From Anagrus nilaparvatae (lineage: Eukaryota; Arthropoda; Insecta; Hymenoptera; Mymaridae), in NCBI GenBank assembly GCA_022575985.1, contig JAKSXM010000297.1, positions 62,001-126,000 of the forward strand: a stretch of DNA of 64,000 nucleotides, in the 5' to 3' direction. A program made the position numbers and the translations under genes. Positions 1 through 10,360 of this stretch are shown here, one piece after another; the stretch's first letter is position 1, and each line of letters opens with the position of its first letter. The notes beneath the pieces were generated by a model. It was not told the DNA's origin and searched no databases. It was given only the letters and a program-made list of their open reading frames with translations.

Positions 1-888
1 TATTGTTATATGAAAGTGGAACCCTACTACTAAAATAGAAAACATTTTAAAATTCTCTTAAACTATTTATATAATTTTTCTTAAGCTCTATCTCTTTGTG
101 GGCCGTATTAATTTAAGATTTTCTCTATTTTAAATATTTTTATATTATTAGTAAACTTGGTTTATAAACAATTTCAACTTATTCTATTGGTTTTATGAAA
201 ATGGAACCAAATTTTTAAAATAATAATGTTAAAACTTAGTTAAACTATTTATGATATTTTTTCTTGCTGTATAGCCTAATAGACCGTATTAATTTTAGAT
301 ATTCTTTATTTTAAATATTTTTATATTATTAGTAAACTTGGTTTATAAACAATTTCAACTTATTCTATTGGTTTTATGAAAATGGAACCAAACTTTTCAA
401 ATAATAATGTCAAAACTTACTTAAACTATTTATGATATTTTTTCTTGCTGTATATCCTAATAGACCGTATTAATTTTAGATATTCTTTATTTTAAATATT
501 ATTTCATAATTAGTAAACTTGGTTTATAAATAATTTTAACCAATTCAAATGGTTTTATGAAAGTGGAATCTTACTACTAAAATAGCAAAAATTTTAAAAC
601 TCTATTAAACTATTTATATAATTTTTACTAAGCTCTATCACTTGGTGGGCCGTATTAATTTGAGATTTTCTCTATTTAAAATATATTATATTATTTGTAA
701 ACTTGGTTTATAAACAATTTCAACTAATTCTATTGGTTTTATGAAAATGGAACCAAATTTTAAAAAAAATAATTTTTAATTTAGTTAAACTATTTATGAC
801 ATTTAATCCTGCTGTATAGCCTAGTAGACCGTATTAATCTTAGATATTCTTTATTTTAAATATTGTTGGATTATTAATAAAATTGGTT
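1..888. repeat. Satellite array block 1 (~180 bp A/B monomers)
   Basis: About five tandem AT-rich monomers of roughly 180 bp. Type A carries 'gaaagtggaaccctactac' followed by a 'gtgggccgtattaat' box. Type B carries 'gaaaatggaaccaaat' followed by 'tgtatagcct' and 'gaccgtattaat'. Both types share the box 'taaacttggtttata', a short dyad. The GGTTTTATGAAA landmark recurs near 190, 369, 551 and 736, which gives the period. No coding capacity is seen. This composition suits centromeric, pericentromeric or subtelomeric satellite, but the window alone cannot say which. Confidence 0.95.
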
Positions 889-1711
889 CTGATCATGTCA
901 TCCCACCTGGCCGAGTTGAAAGCGTTTTTGACGTCCAGCGTTACTAGAAGGACGTCCTTGCGAATTGCAGGCCGCTTTTCCCTCTCAGCCTCTACGGTAT
1001 CCACGACATGCCAAATGGCGTCTATCGTGGAATGCTCTTCACGAAAACCATGCTGCTCCTCAGAGAGACCACCGCCCTCCTCGATTACCCTTCTGAGCCT
1101 TGCCCGGAGCAAGCTCTCTAAAACCTTACCAATGGTGCGTGTCGCATGTTCCCTTGGAGAACCTTGAACATTTTCGATGACACCTGCTTCTCGCCACAGC
1201 CAGAGCCTCCCGATAACTGGGGCAGTTTACCTCTCCAGGATAAAGCTCCGTGGAGCACTTATCCTTTCTGGTTTTACAGAGGAAGCACTCAGGCTTATCC
1301 TTGCTGCACTCTATCCTCTTATGGCCATCTTCACCACACTTTAAACACGCCTTACTTCTGTCTGGGCCTTTGCAGACATATTGGCTATGTCCATAACCCA
1401 GACACTTGTAGCAGCGCCTCACGTCTGCACGGAGGCGCACTCAACTCGATGTCCAACCGATCTGGATTTTGCCCTTTTTGGCCAGGCGTAGAGCGTCGGC
1501 CTCAAGAAGGTCCACCACGGCCATCTGGCTTTTTGTGCTTTTGGTTTTGAAAATGGACACCTCGAATAGGTCTCCATTTTCGACACCTATGGCCTTGGCA
1601 AGAGCTGCCTGAATCTCCTGTTCTTTCGTGACCCCATCCAAATCTCAAATTTCGAGTTTTAGTGTCGGTATCAAGTCACGAACATTGGACTCAGGGCCCG
1701 TGACTGACTTC
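889..1711 (-). mobile_element. R1-clade retrotransposon piece, copy 1 (gag zinc knuckles + partial RT)
   Basis: Reference description for the 25 pieces. Read on the minus strand it begins in ORF1, in the conserved part before the zinc knuckles (DGVTKEQEIQAALAKA). Two CCHC knuckles follow: CYKC-x4-H-x4-C and CLKC-x4-H-x4-C. A third, CFLC-led cluster lacks the usual His. ORF1 overlaps the start of ORF2, whose first endonuclease residues are visible as FKVLQGNMRHA. An internal deletion then joins straight into RT: TIGKVLESLLRARL, HGFRE-x-HSTIDAI and LLVTLDVKNAFNSA, which holds the first catalytic Asp. The piece stops there; YADD, thumb and nearly all of the endonuclease are absent. In this copy gag is broken by a TGA after WTSS (ORFs 1441-1641 and 1126-1440) and RT is in another frame (840-1112). 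It cannot make a working element. R1-clade assignment rests on knuckle spacing, ORF overlap and the RT motifs. Confidence 0.9.
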
Positions 1712-2545
1712 AAACTCTATTAAACTATTTATATAATTTTTCTTAAGCTCTATCACTTGGTGGGCCGTATTAATTTGAGATTTTATATATTTTTATATTT
1801 TTAGTAAACTTGGTTTATAAACAATTTCAACTAATTCTATTGGTTTTATGAAAATGGAACCAAACTTTTAAAATAATAATGTCAAAACTTAGTTAAACTA
1901 TTTATGATATTTTTTCTTGCTGTATAGCCTAATAGACCGTATTAATTTTAGATATTCTTTATTTTAAATATTATTTCATAATTAGTAAACTTGGTTTATA
2001 AATAATTTTAACCAATTCAAATGGTTTTATGAAAGTGGAACCAAATTTCTAAAAAAATAATAATTTTAAAACTTAGTCAAACTATTTATGACATTTTTTC
2101 ATGCTGTAAAGCCTGGTAAACCATTTTAATTTTAGATATTCTTTATTTTAAGTATTGTTGCATTATTAATAAACTTGGTTTATAAATAATTTTAACCAAT
2201 TCAAATGGTTTTATGAAAGTGGAACCCTACTACTAAAATAGCAAAAATTTTAAAACTCTATTAAACTATTTATATAATTTTTATTAAGCTCTATCACTTG
2301 GTGGGCCGTATTATTTTTTGATTTTCTCTATTTAAAATATTTTTATAATTCTTATAAACTTGGTTTATAAACAATTTCAACTAATTCTATTTGTTTTATG
2401 AAAATGGAACCAAATTTTAAAAAAAATAATTTTAAATTTAGTTAAACTATTTATGACATTTAATCTTGCTGTATAGCCTAGTAGACCGCATTAATCTTAG
2501 ATATTCTTTATTTTAAATATTGTTGGATTATTATTAAAATTGGTT
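1712..2545. repeat. Satellite block 2
   Basis: About 4.6 monomers in A/B alternation. It begins in phase at 'aaactctattaaac', the point where every R1 piece rejoins the satellite, and ends at 'attggtt', where every piece starts. No genes seen. Confidence 0.95.
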
Positions 2546-3368
2546 CTGATCATGTCATCCCACCTGGCCGAGTTGAAAGCGTTTTTGACGTCCAGCGTTA
2601 CTAGAAGGACGTCCTTGCGAATTGCAGGCCGCTTTTCCCTCTCAGCCTCTACGGTATCCACGAAATGCCGAATGGCGTCTATCGTGGAATGCCCTTCACG
2701 AAAACCATGCTGCTCCTCAGAGAGACCACCGCCCTCCTCGATTGCCCTTCTGAGCCTTGCCCGGAGGAAGCTCTCCAAAACCTTACCAATGGTGCGTGTC
2801 ATATGTTTCCTTGGAGAACCTTGAACATTTTCGATGACACCTGCTTCTCGCAGAAGCCAGAGCCTCCCGATAACTGGGGCAGTTTACCTCTCCAGGATAA
2901 AGCTCCGTGGAGCACTTATCCTTTCTTGTTTTACAGAGGAAGCACTCAGGCTTATCCTTGCTGCACTCTATCCTCTTATGGCCATCTTCACCACACTTTA
3001 AACACGCCTTACTTCTGTCTGGGCCTTTGCAGACATATTGGCTATGTCCATAACCCAGACACTTGTAGCAGCGCCTCACGTCTGCACGGAGGCGTACTCA
3101 ACTCGATGTCCAACCGATCTGGATTTTGCCCTTTTTGGCCAGGCGTAGAGCGTCGGCCTCAAGAAGGTCCACCACGGCCATCTGGCTTTTTGTGCCTTTG
3201 GTTTTGAAAATGGACACCTCGAATAGGTCTCCATTTTCGACACCTATGGCCTTGGCAAGAGCTGCCTGAATCACCTGTTCTTTCGTGACCCCATCCAAAT
3301 CTAAAATTTCGAGTTTTAGTGTCGGTATCAAGTCACGAACATTCGACTCAGGGCCCGTGACTGACTTC
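2546..3368 (-). mobile_element. R1 piece, copy 2 (gag upstream stop absent)
   Basis: Full 823 bp piece. Other copies have a TGA (LEI-stop-D) just before the conserved DGVTKEQ segment; here it reads as Leu, so the gag frame is open from 3370 (at the satellite junction) down to 3098. The TGA after WTSS is still present, and the knuckle ORF is 2783-3079. RT is at 2497-2802. It belongs to the subgroup with 'cgcagaagccag', shared with copies 3, 24 and 25. Confidence 0.9.
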
Positions 3369-5470
3369 AAAATCTATTAAACTATTTATATAATTTTTCT
3401 TAAGCTCTATCACTTGGTGGGCCGTATTAATTTGAGATTTTATATATTTTTATATTATTAGTAAACTTGGTTTATAAACAATTTCAACTAATTCTATTGG
3501 TTTTATGAAAATGGAACCAAATTTTTAAAATAATAATTTTAAAGCTTAGTTAAACTATTTATGACATTTTTTCTTGCTGTATAGCCTAGTAGACCGTATT
3601 AATTTTAGATATTCTATATTTTAAATATTGTTGCATTATTAGTAAACTAGGTTTATAAATAATTTTAACCAATTCATATTGTTATATGAAAGTGGAACCC
3701 TACTACTAAAATAGCAAACATTTTTAAACTCTCTTAAACTATTTATATAATTTTTCTTAAGCTCTATCACTTTGTGGGCCGTATTAATTTAAGATTTTCT
3801 CTATTTTAAATATTTTTATATTATTAGTAAACTTGGTTTATAAACAATTTCAACTTATTCTATTGGTTTTATGAAAATGGAACCAAACTTTTAAAATAAT
3901 AATGTCAAAACTTAGTTAAACTATTTATGATATTTTTTCTTGCTGTATAGCCTAATAGACCGTATTAATTTTAGATATTCTTTATTTTAAATATTATTTC
4001 ATAATTAGTAAACTTGGTTTATAAATAATTTTAACCAATTCAAATGGTTTTATGAAAGTGGAATCTTACTACTAAAATAGCAAAAATTTTAAAACTCTAT
4101 TAAACTATTTATATAATTTTTACTAAGCTCTATCACTTGGTGGGCCGTATTAATTTGAGATTTTCTCTATTTAAAATATTATTATATTATTAGTAAACTT
4201 GGTTTATAAAGAATTTCAACTAATTCTATTGGTTTTATGAAAATGGAACCAAATTTTTAAAATAATAATTTTAAAACTTAGTTAAACTATTTATGACATT
4301 TTTTCTTGGTGTATAGCCTAGTAGACCGTATTAATTTTAGATATTCTTTATTTTAAGTATTGTTGCATTATTAATAAACTTGGTTTATAAATAATTTTAA
4401 CCAATTCAAATGGTTTTATGAAAGTGGAACCCTACTACTAAAATAGCAAAAATTTTAAAACTCTCTTTAACTATTTATATAATTTTTATTAAGCTCTATC
4501 ACTTGTTGGACCGTATTAATTTGAGATTTTCTCTATTTAAAATATTATTATATTATTAGTAAACTTGGTTTATAAAGAATTTCAACTAATTCTATTGGTT
4601 TTATGAAAATGGAACCAAATTTTTAAAATAATAATTTTAAAACTTAGTTAAACTATTTATGACATTTTTTCTTGGTGTATAGCCTAGTAGACCGTATTAA
4701 TTTTAGATATTCTATATTTTAAATATTGTTGCATTATTAGTAAACTAGGTTTATAAATAATTTTAACCAATTCATATTGTTATATGAAAGTGGAACCCTA
4801 CTACTAAAATAGCAAACATTTTAAAACTCTCTTAAACTATTTATATAATTTTTCTTAAGCTCTATCACTTTGTGGGCCGTATTAATTTAAGATTTTCTCT
4901 ATTTTAAATATTTTTATATTATTAGTAAACTTGGTTTATAAACAATTTCAACTTATTCTATTGGTTTTATGAAAATGGAACCAAACTTTTAAAATAATAA
5001 TGTCAAAACTTAGTTAAACTATTTATGATATTTTTTCTTGCTGTATAGCCTAATAGACCGTATTAATTTTAGATATTCTTTATTTTAAATATTATTTCAT
5101 AATTAGTAAACTTGGTTTATAAATAATTTTAACCAATTCAAATGGTTTTATGAAAGTGGAACCAAATTTCTAAAAAAATAATAATTTTAAAACCTAGTTA
5201 AACTATTTATGACATTTTTTCTTGCTGTAAAGCCTGGTAAACCATTTTAATTTTAGATATTCTTTATTTTAAGTATTGTTGCATTATTAATAAACTTGGT
5301 TTATAAATGATTTTAACCAATTCAAATGGTTTTATGAAAGTGGAATCTTACTACTAAAATAGCAAAAATTTTAAAACTCTATTAAACTATTTATATAATT
5401 TTTATTAAGCTCTATCACTTTGTGGGCCGTATTAATTTGAGATTTTCTCTATTTAAAATATTTTTATATT
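3369..5470. repeat. Satellite block 3, longest R1-free run
   Basis: About 11-12 monomers with no R1 piece, ending at the insertion point of the CR1/L2-like element. The part from about 4905 onward recurs at 57425 with a constant offset of 52520. No coding capacity seen. Confidence 0.95.
5466..5470. repeat. Probable target-site duplication, left
   Basis: The satellite is interrupted after 'tttttatatt' and resumes with 'atattatttgtaaac' at 10378. An 'atatt' is thus present on both sides. Overlap with the (TAA)n tail makes its exact length uncertain. Confidence 0.5.
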
Positions 5471-5561
5471 TAATGGGAATTATTATCATTATTATTATCA
5501 TCTGTTTTATCATCTTTTTTACCACCTGTCCATCTTATATGCTCTCTGGTTTACTCAGAAG

Positions 5562-7181
5562 ATGGCATTAAACAACAGCTACGCCAACGCCATTAAGAAA
5601 ACTCGTGTGTACAAACTCTGCAGAGTTTGTAACTTACAAGGTAGAAAGGGAAATCCTCTAGTCAACTGTGTCGTCTGCTGTAAACATGTGCACTCCACTA
5701 ACAGCTGTTCTTCCACTTTAATGGCAAATAATAACACTGTTGATACAATTGACAAGAAGAATAATAAAGAATTAAGTATCATATGTTCGTTTTGCAAGGC
5801 AGGTAAGCGAAATTCTATAAATTCTATAGTCCCCACCAATTCCACCAGTAAGCGTCACAGTAGCCAATCAAAAACTACTATTGGTGGGCGTGGCTCCGCC
5901 TCTCAAGTTGACACACCTCCTTGCATTACTCTACATACTACAGGGCGTGACAATAGGAGTAGTGGTTCTCCCACACTATCCAACACAGTTAATAGCACTA
6001 CAGGCATTGTTATTTCTCAAATGGACTTTCAAAAACATCTTGATAAATTAAATGATTCAGTGAATGAACTCAAGATATTATGCACAAATAATAACATGCA
6101 AATAAATTTTTTAAAGCAAGAGAATCAACGACTTGTGGGCATTGTTAACTCACTAAGGGATGAACTACTCTCAACATTCAATACTACCAGGCAACAACTC
6201 TCTTCAGTGTCCAGTAACCAAAGTATAACTACACAAACACCAATATCAAATAATAATTTTATAACTAATTTTAATGATAAGAACAATAATTTAGATAGTT
6301 TTACGAATAATTTTAATTATAATTATAATGATAGTAATTTTTCTAAGAATCGACAACAATTACAAACACTAGAAATAAAAAATTATGAACATAGTCCAAA
6401 AACACACACTCTTAACACACATAATTCTAAAATAAACACAGTAACTATTTACAACAGCAATAATAATAATCATACTAATAATTTTTGTAATAGCGACATG
6501 GAAAACAGTGGATATCAAGGTACTAAATACAATAGGATTGGGGAATCCATTGATATACCCTCTACAGCTTCCATGCTCTCTCCTACACTTAGTCAAACCA
6601 CAGATGCTGTGCCCGTTGAGAAAAGGGAATTATTTATACCAGGATTTATGGAAATTAATAATGAAGTAAATTTGCGCTGTGTTTCTTATTCCATATTAAA
6701 AGCGCTGCTCCCTTCTCTTAACCAATCAGACATTTGTGGAGTCCGTTTTACCAATATTACTAATACAACAGAGCAGCCTCGTGCTATCAAATACCCATCC
6801 TTCATTATTACTTTGGCAAAGCCAGAATTAGTCCAATTAATTATGCGGGCAAAGAAAATTCACAATTATTTTTCTACCAGGGACTTGGATATATATATTT
6901 TAAATTCTGAAATTGCAACCTTGTTACCTGATAGGAAGATTTTTGTGAATGAAACATTATCACCAATTGAACGATTAAAGTATATAAACATTAAAGAAAA
7001 AGCATCTTCCTTAGGTTTCAAATTTATTTGGTATAATTCTGGCCGAATCTTAGTGAGGTGGAGGGAGGGGGTGAGAGCGCATGAGGTATGCTCTGAAACC
7101 AACTTACATGATCTGATAAGACACCAAACTGACAGACATGTTTCTCAGCATACTGATAATCACTTACGTAACACAAATTGA
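5562..7181 (+). CDS. ORF1 protein of CR1/L2-like element (PHD-like finger, FP-like C-terminus), copy 1
   Basis: 539 aa. ORF1 proteins of this group bind element RNA and form the cytoplasmic RNP. Residues 20-78 form a PHD/RING-like metal cluster: C20-x2-C23, C36-x2-C39, H44, C49, C75-x2-C78. Residues 153-205 (FQKHLDKLNDSVNELK and on) are predicted coiled coil, suggesting multimerisation. Residues 225-310 are strongly Asn-rich and probably disordered, with AT-rich codons. Residues 355-505 form a folded C-terminal region ending in FVNETLSPIERLKYINIKEK and GFKFIWYNSGRILVR, resembling the FP-protein C-terminal domain found in many CR1/L2 ORF1 proteins. The start is the first ATG after the leader. 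The stop overlaps the ORF2 start region by 4 nt. It differs from copy 2 by one residue (I149 here, T149 there). Confidence 0.88.
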   Translation: MALNNSYANAIKKTRVYKLCRVCNLQGRKGNPLVNCVVCCKHVHSTNSCSSTLMANNNTVDTIDKKNNKELSIICSFCKAGKRNSINSIVPTNSTSKRHSSQSKTTIGGRGSASQVDTPPCITLHTTGRDNRSSGSPTLSNTVNSTTGIVISQMDFQKHLDKLNDSVNELKILCTNNNMQINFLKQENQRLVGIVNSLRDELLSTFNTTRQQLSSVSSNQSITTQTPISNNNFITNFNDKNNNLDSFTNNFNYNYNDSNFSKNRQQLQTLEIKNYEHSPKTHTLNTHNSKINTVTIYNSNNNNHTNNFCNSDMENSGYQGTKYNRIGESIDIPSTASMLSPTLSQTTDAVPVEKRELFIPGFMEINNEVNLRCVSYSILKALLPSLNQSDICGVRFTNITNTTEQPRAIKYPSFIITLAKPELVQLIMRAKKIHNYFSTRDLDIYILNSEIATLLPDRKIFVNETLSPIERLKYINIKEKASSLGFKFIWYNSGRILVRWREGVRAHEVCSETNLHDLIRHQTDRHVSQHTDNHLRNTN

Positions 7182-10054
7182 CAACCAAAACTAAGACTGT
7201 GTCCAATTCAAAACCTTCTGGCCTTAAAGTTGGTTTTCTGAATGCCACTTCATTAAAAATGCACATGTGTGAATTTAGAAATTTTTTATTGTCTGACAAC
7301 TCCTTTGATGTCATGTGCATTGCTGAAACTCGTTTTGGTCCTCTCATTGATAACCACATTATTAATATCTCTGGTTACAGCGTTCTGAGACAGGACCGTA
7401 ACACTCAAGGTGGTGGCATAGCAATTTATATAAGAGAAAACTTTAAGGCAAAGGTTTTGTGCTCATCAAAAACTGAACAGTATGGTAAACCTATGAAACC
7501 AGAATACTTATTATGTTCTGTTTGGGAAGGTAATTCTACCCCCACTCTGATTGCACTAGTTTATCGTCCTCCTGACGTTTCTATTACATCTGATATGCAA
7601 TTTTTTCAACATCTACGTACTTACTGTTCAGACATAAGTCACAAGGTAATAATTGGTGATTGGAATGCCAATTTGAGTGATATAAAGGATCCAGATGCTA
7701 CGTTCTTGAAGGATCTCATGAATGAATTATCACTTAAATTGGTAGACACAGGTCCCTCGCATCATGGTGGTAAAGTTGACACTTGGATTGACTCAATTTT
7801 TGTTGACAACTGTGACACTATTCTGGGCTATGACCATAATTTACCTACTTATCCAAGTAGGCATGAATTAATATCGGTAACTATTGATATCTTTTACCCC
7901 TCTCCCCCAAAGGGTACTTACACCTACAAATGCTTTAGTAAAGTTACCTCGCATGATCTTAATCAGCATTTGAATAAATTAGACTGGTCTCCCTATTTAG
8001 TAAATGATGATCAATTTGATGTTGAACTAGGTCTGAACAAACTAACAAATAACATTCAGACTACAATTGACTTACTTGCTCCAGACAAAACTATTGACCA
8101 ACATAAATCCATATACCCCTGGATAAACTCTGAACTTCGTTTGCTAAAATTAAAACGTGACTCAACTGACAGACGTTATAAGAGAACAGGGTCTAGGACT
8201 TTGCTTAATGAATTCCTTAGATTAGCGAAATTGTATGAGGAACAGTCGGAAACAGCTCGTAGTGCATACATGCACAATCGTATTTGTAGCACCTTGGATG
8301 AAAATAAAAATTTTTGGAAAGAGATGCGTAATTTAGGACTACTTCCTAAGCCAAATGATGCTCTTCATGGCTTCTTGCCTGAAGAACTCAATAGTTATCT
8401 TTCTAACATCTGCATCTCCCCTCATGAAAATCCTGATGATTCCTTAAACATCATCAATAATGCTACTCAGGATGGTTTCAAATTCAAGGAAGTCACTAAG
8501 AATGAGGTAATATTAGCTGTTGCTCACTTTCGTTCACAGGCTAGAGGTGATGACGGAATTCCTCAAAGCATTGTTGCGAAAGCCCTGCCAACCATTGCTC
8601 CTTTTCTTACTAAGCTCTTTAACGTATCACTAGCGCAAGGAGTCTTTCCAATAGCTTGGAAAAAGTCGCGAATTTTAGCTTTGAAAAAAGTAGCAATACC
8701 ATCTTCGCCATCAGACTTTCGCCCCGTTGCATTATTATGCTTCTTGTCAAAGGTACTTGAGAAGTTGGCTCATGATCAGGTGGCGGGCTTTTTGTCTAGA
8801 TATAAAATCTTGGATTCTTTCCAGGCAGGTTTTCGTAAATACCACAGTACTCAGTCAGTTCTGATAAAACTTGCTGACGATATTCGTATGGGCATGGACA
8901 AGAAGCTTACCACATTGTTATTGCAATTCGACTTCTCAAAGGCCTTTGATAATGTTTCACCATCTAAACTTCTTAAAAAACTTAGGGATATTGGATTTTC
9001 AAGATCATCACTATCTTGGCTCTGGTCATACCTCTGTGGACGATCAATGTGTGTGTCATCAAAATCTATAACATCAACTTACCGCGATACAAATATTGGA
9101 GTGCCTCAGGGATCCGTTCTTGGACCACTCCTCTTTTGTATTTATATGAATGATCTTAAAGACCACTTAAGTGATGACATAACTTTTAGACTATTATACG
9201 CGGATGATCTACAGATATATGTCCAGGTACCTACTGACCAGATTGAACAAGGTATTGCTTACCTTTCGGAGCGTGCCATAACAGTGTCGGCATGGGCTGA
9301 AGCAAATAATTTATCTATAAACACAAAGAAAACACAAGCAATTGTTTTTGGTTCTCCTACCACAGTTAATTCTTTTAAGAAATTAAATATTTCCAAAATT
9401 ACTAATAATGATAGTGGTGCTTGTGTTCCCTTTGTAGATGAGGTTGTCAGTCTTGGTGTCATCCTAGACTCTTGCTTGTCCTGGCGTCCGCAAGTAATAA
9501 AAGTTACCAAAAAAGTAAATAGTATATTGTATGGCCTTAGGCTAATCAGATCTTGTACCTCTGAAGCACTTCGTAAGCGCCTTATTGAGTCACTTGTGAT
9601 TCCCCATTTGGATTACTGCTCTGCAGTTTATTCTGATATTTCTAAGGAACTGAATGGGCAATTACAGAGACTCACTAATTCGGGTATTAGGTACATTTTT
9701 GGTTTGAGACGACAAGAACACATTACTCCATATAGAAAGCGTCTTGGTTGGATGCTTAACAAAACAAGAACTGACTACTTTGCATCCCTTATCATGTACA
9801 GAATTGTGCGTATGAGGGAACCACCTCTATTGTGCACATTATTTGAACCATATAAATCGGACAAACCCACTAGAGGCCCCCGTAAAGATCTTAAGGTTAA
9901 TCTAGCACCGACTGACTGGGGTCTATACTCTTTTCAAATAAAGTACGCGAATCTATGGAATTCGATTCCTCCCTGTATAAGGGATTTACCATCCTATTCT
10001 CGCTTCAAAAAGAGTATCAGACTTTACTTTCGTAAATTAGAGAATATTTTGTAA
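7178..10054 (+). CDS. ORF2 polyprotein: APE-type endonuclease + reverse transcriptase, copy 1
   Basis: 958 aa from the TTG at 7178. It nicks target DNA and reverse-transcribes element RNA at the nick. The endonuclease spans residues 16-235: N22, E50-T51, YRPP from 129, GDWNAN from 160, WID with D205, and a final SRHE (227-230) where many relatives have SDH. Reverse transcriptase spans about 440-720: FDFSKAFD with D585, GVPQGSVLGP from 641, YADD at 674-677, then a thumb-like region and a C-terminal tail to 958. No RNase H domain is seen. The frame opens at 7172 after a TAA. The first in-frame ATG (7259) lies inside the endonuclease, so initiation is probably non-AUG or coupled to ORF1 termination (TTGA overlap). 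It differs from copy 2 at R902, L937 and R952. Confidence 0.9.
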   Translation: MTTKTKTVSNSKPSGLKVGFLNATSLKMHMCEFRNFLLSDNSFDVMCIAETRFGPLIDNHIINISGYSVLRQDRNTQGGGIAIYIRENFKAKVLCSSKTEQYGKPMKPEYLLCSVWEGNSTPTLIALVYRPPDVSITSDMQFFQHLRTYCSDISHKVIIGDWNANLSDIKDPDATFLKDLMNELSLKLVDTGPSHHGGKVDTWIDSIFVDNCDTILGYDHNLPTYPSRHELISVTIDIFYPSPPKGTYTYKCFSKVTSHDLNQHLNKLDWSPYLVNDDQFDVELGLNKLTNNIQTTIDLLAPDKTIDQHKSIYPWINSELRLLKLKRDSTDRRYKRTGSRTLLNEFLRLAKLYEEQSETARSAYMHNRICSTLDENKNFWKEMRNLGLLPKPNDALHGFLPEELNSYLSNICISPHENPDDSLNIINNATQDGFKFKEVTKNEVILAVAHFRSQARGDDGIPQSIVAKALPTIAPFLTKLFNVSLAQGVFPIAWKKSRILALKKVAIPSSPSDFRPVALLCFLSKVLEKLAHDQVAGFLSRYKILDSFQAGFRKYHSTQSVLIKLADDIRMGMDKKLTTLLLQFDFSKAFDNVSPSKLLKKLRDIGFSRSSLSWLWSYLCGRSMCVSSKSITSTYRDTNIGVPQGSVLGPLLFCIYMNDLKDHLSDDITFRLLYADDLQIYVQVPTDQIEQGIAYLSERAITVSAWAEANNLSINTKKTQAIVFGSPTTVNSFKKLNISKITNNDSGACVPFVDEVVSLGVILDSCLSWRPQVIKVTKKVNSILYGLRLIRSCTSEALRKRLIESLVIPHLDYCSAVYSDISKELNGQLQRLTNSGIRYIFGLRRQEHITPYRKRLGWMLNKTRTDYFASLIMYRIVRMREPPLLCTLFEPYKSDKPTRGPRKDLKVNLAPTDWGLYSFQIKYANLWNSIPPCIRDLPSYSRFKKSIRLYFRKLENIL

Positions 10055-10348
10055 TTGACTATGTATTATTGATATCTACTGTTTACCTAGTTAACTATTT
10101 ACTGTTAACAATTTACATTTCACCTTTGATTAATATTCAGTATTATTGTAAATTTTTCTTATTTTATTTAATTCTATGTATAGATTAAAACCATTCAGTA
10201 TTAATTAATCAATTTAATGTAAATTTTTCTTTTATTTAACTTTAATTTTAGTTTTAAGTACACATAAAATTTTATATATATTGTAAATTATATTAACTTT
10301 CTGTAAACAATTGACAATTGAGTGTGTTAAAATATTTTGTAGTTGGCA

Positions 10349-10354
10349 AATAAA
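10349..10354 (+). promoter_or_regulatory. Polyadenylation-like signal of the CR1/L2-like element, copy 1
   Basis: AATAAA about 300 nt after the ORF2 stop and just before the (TAA)n tail. The position fits a 3' end signal, but AATAAA is frequent in AT-rich DNA. Confidence 0.4.
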
Positions 10355-10360
10355 TATTCA

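Noticed and set aside
883..1550. Plus-strand ORFs of 94, 134 and 180 codons over each R1 piece (for example 2665-3207, 15339-15881)
   Set aside because: They are antisense to the recognisable gag and RT frames, show no protein-family features, and repeat only because the pieces do.
6369..7359. Minus-strand ORFs under the CR1/L2-like element (75, 78 and 111 codons, and the same in copy 2)
   Set aside because: Shadows of ORF1 and ORF2 with no recognisable domain.
8871..9071. 66-codon plus ORF inside ORF2
   Set aside because: Alternate frame over the RT palm; no independent evidence.
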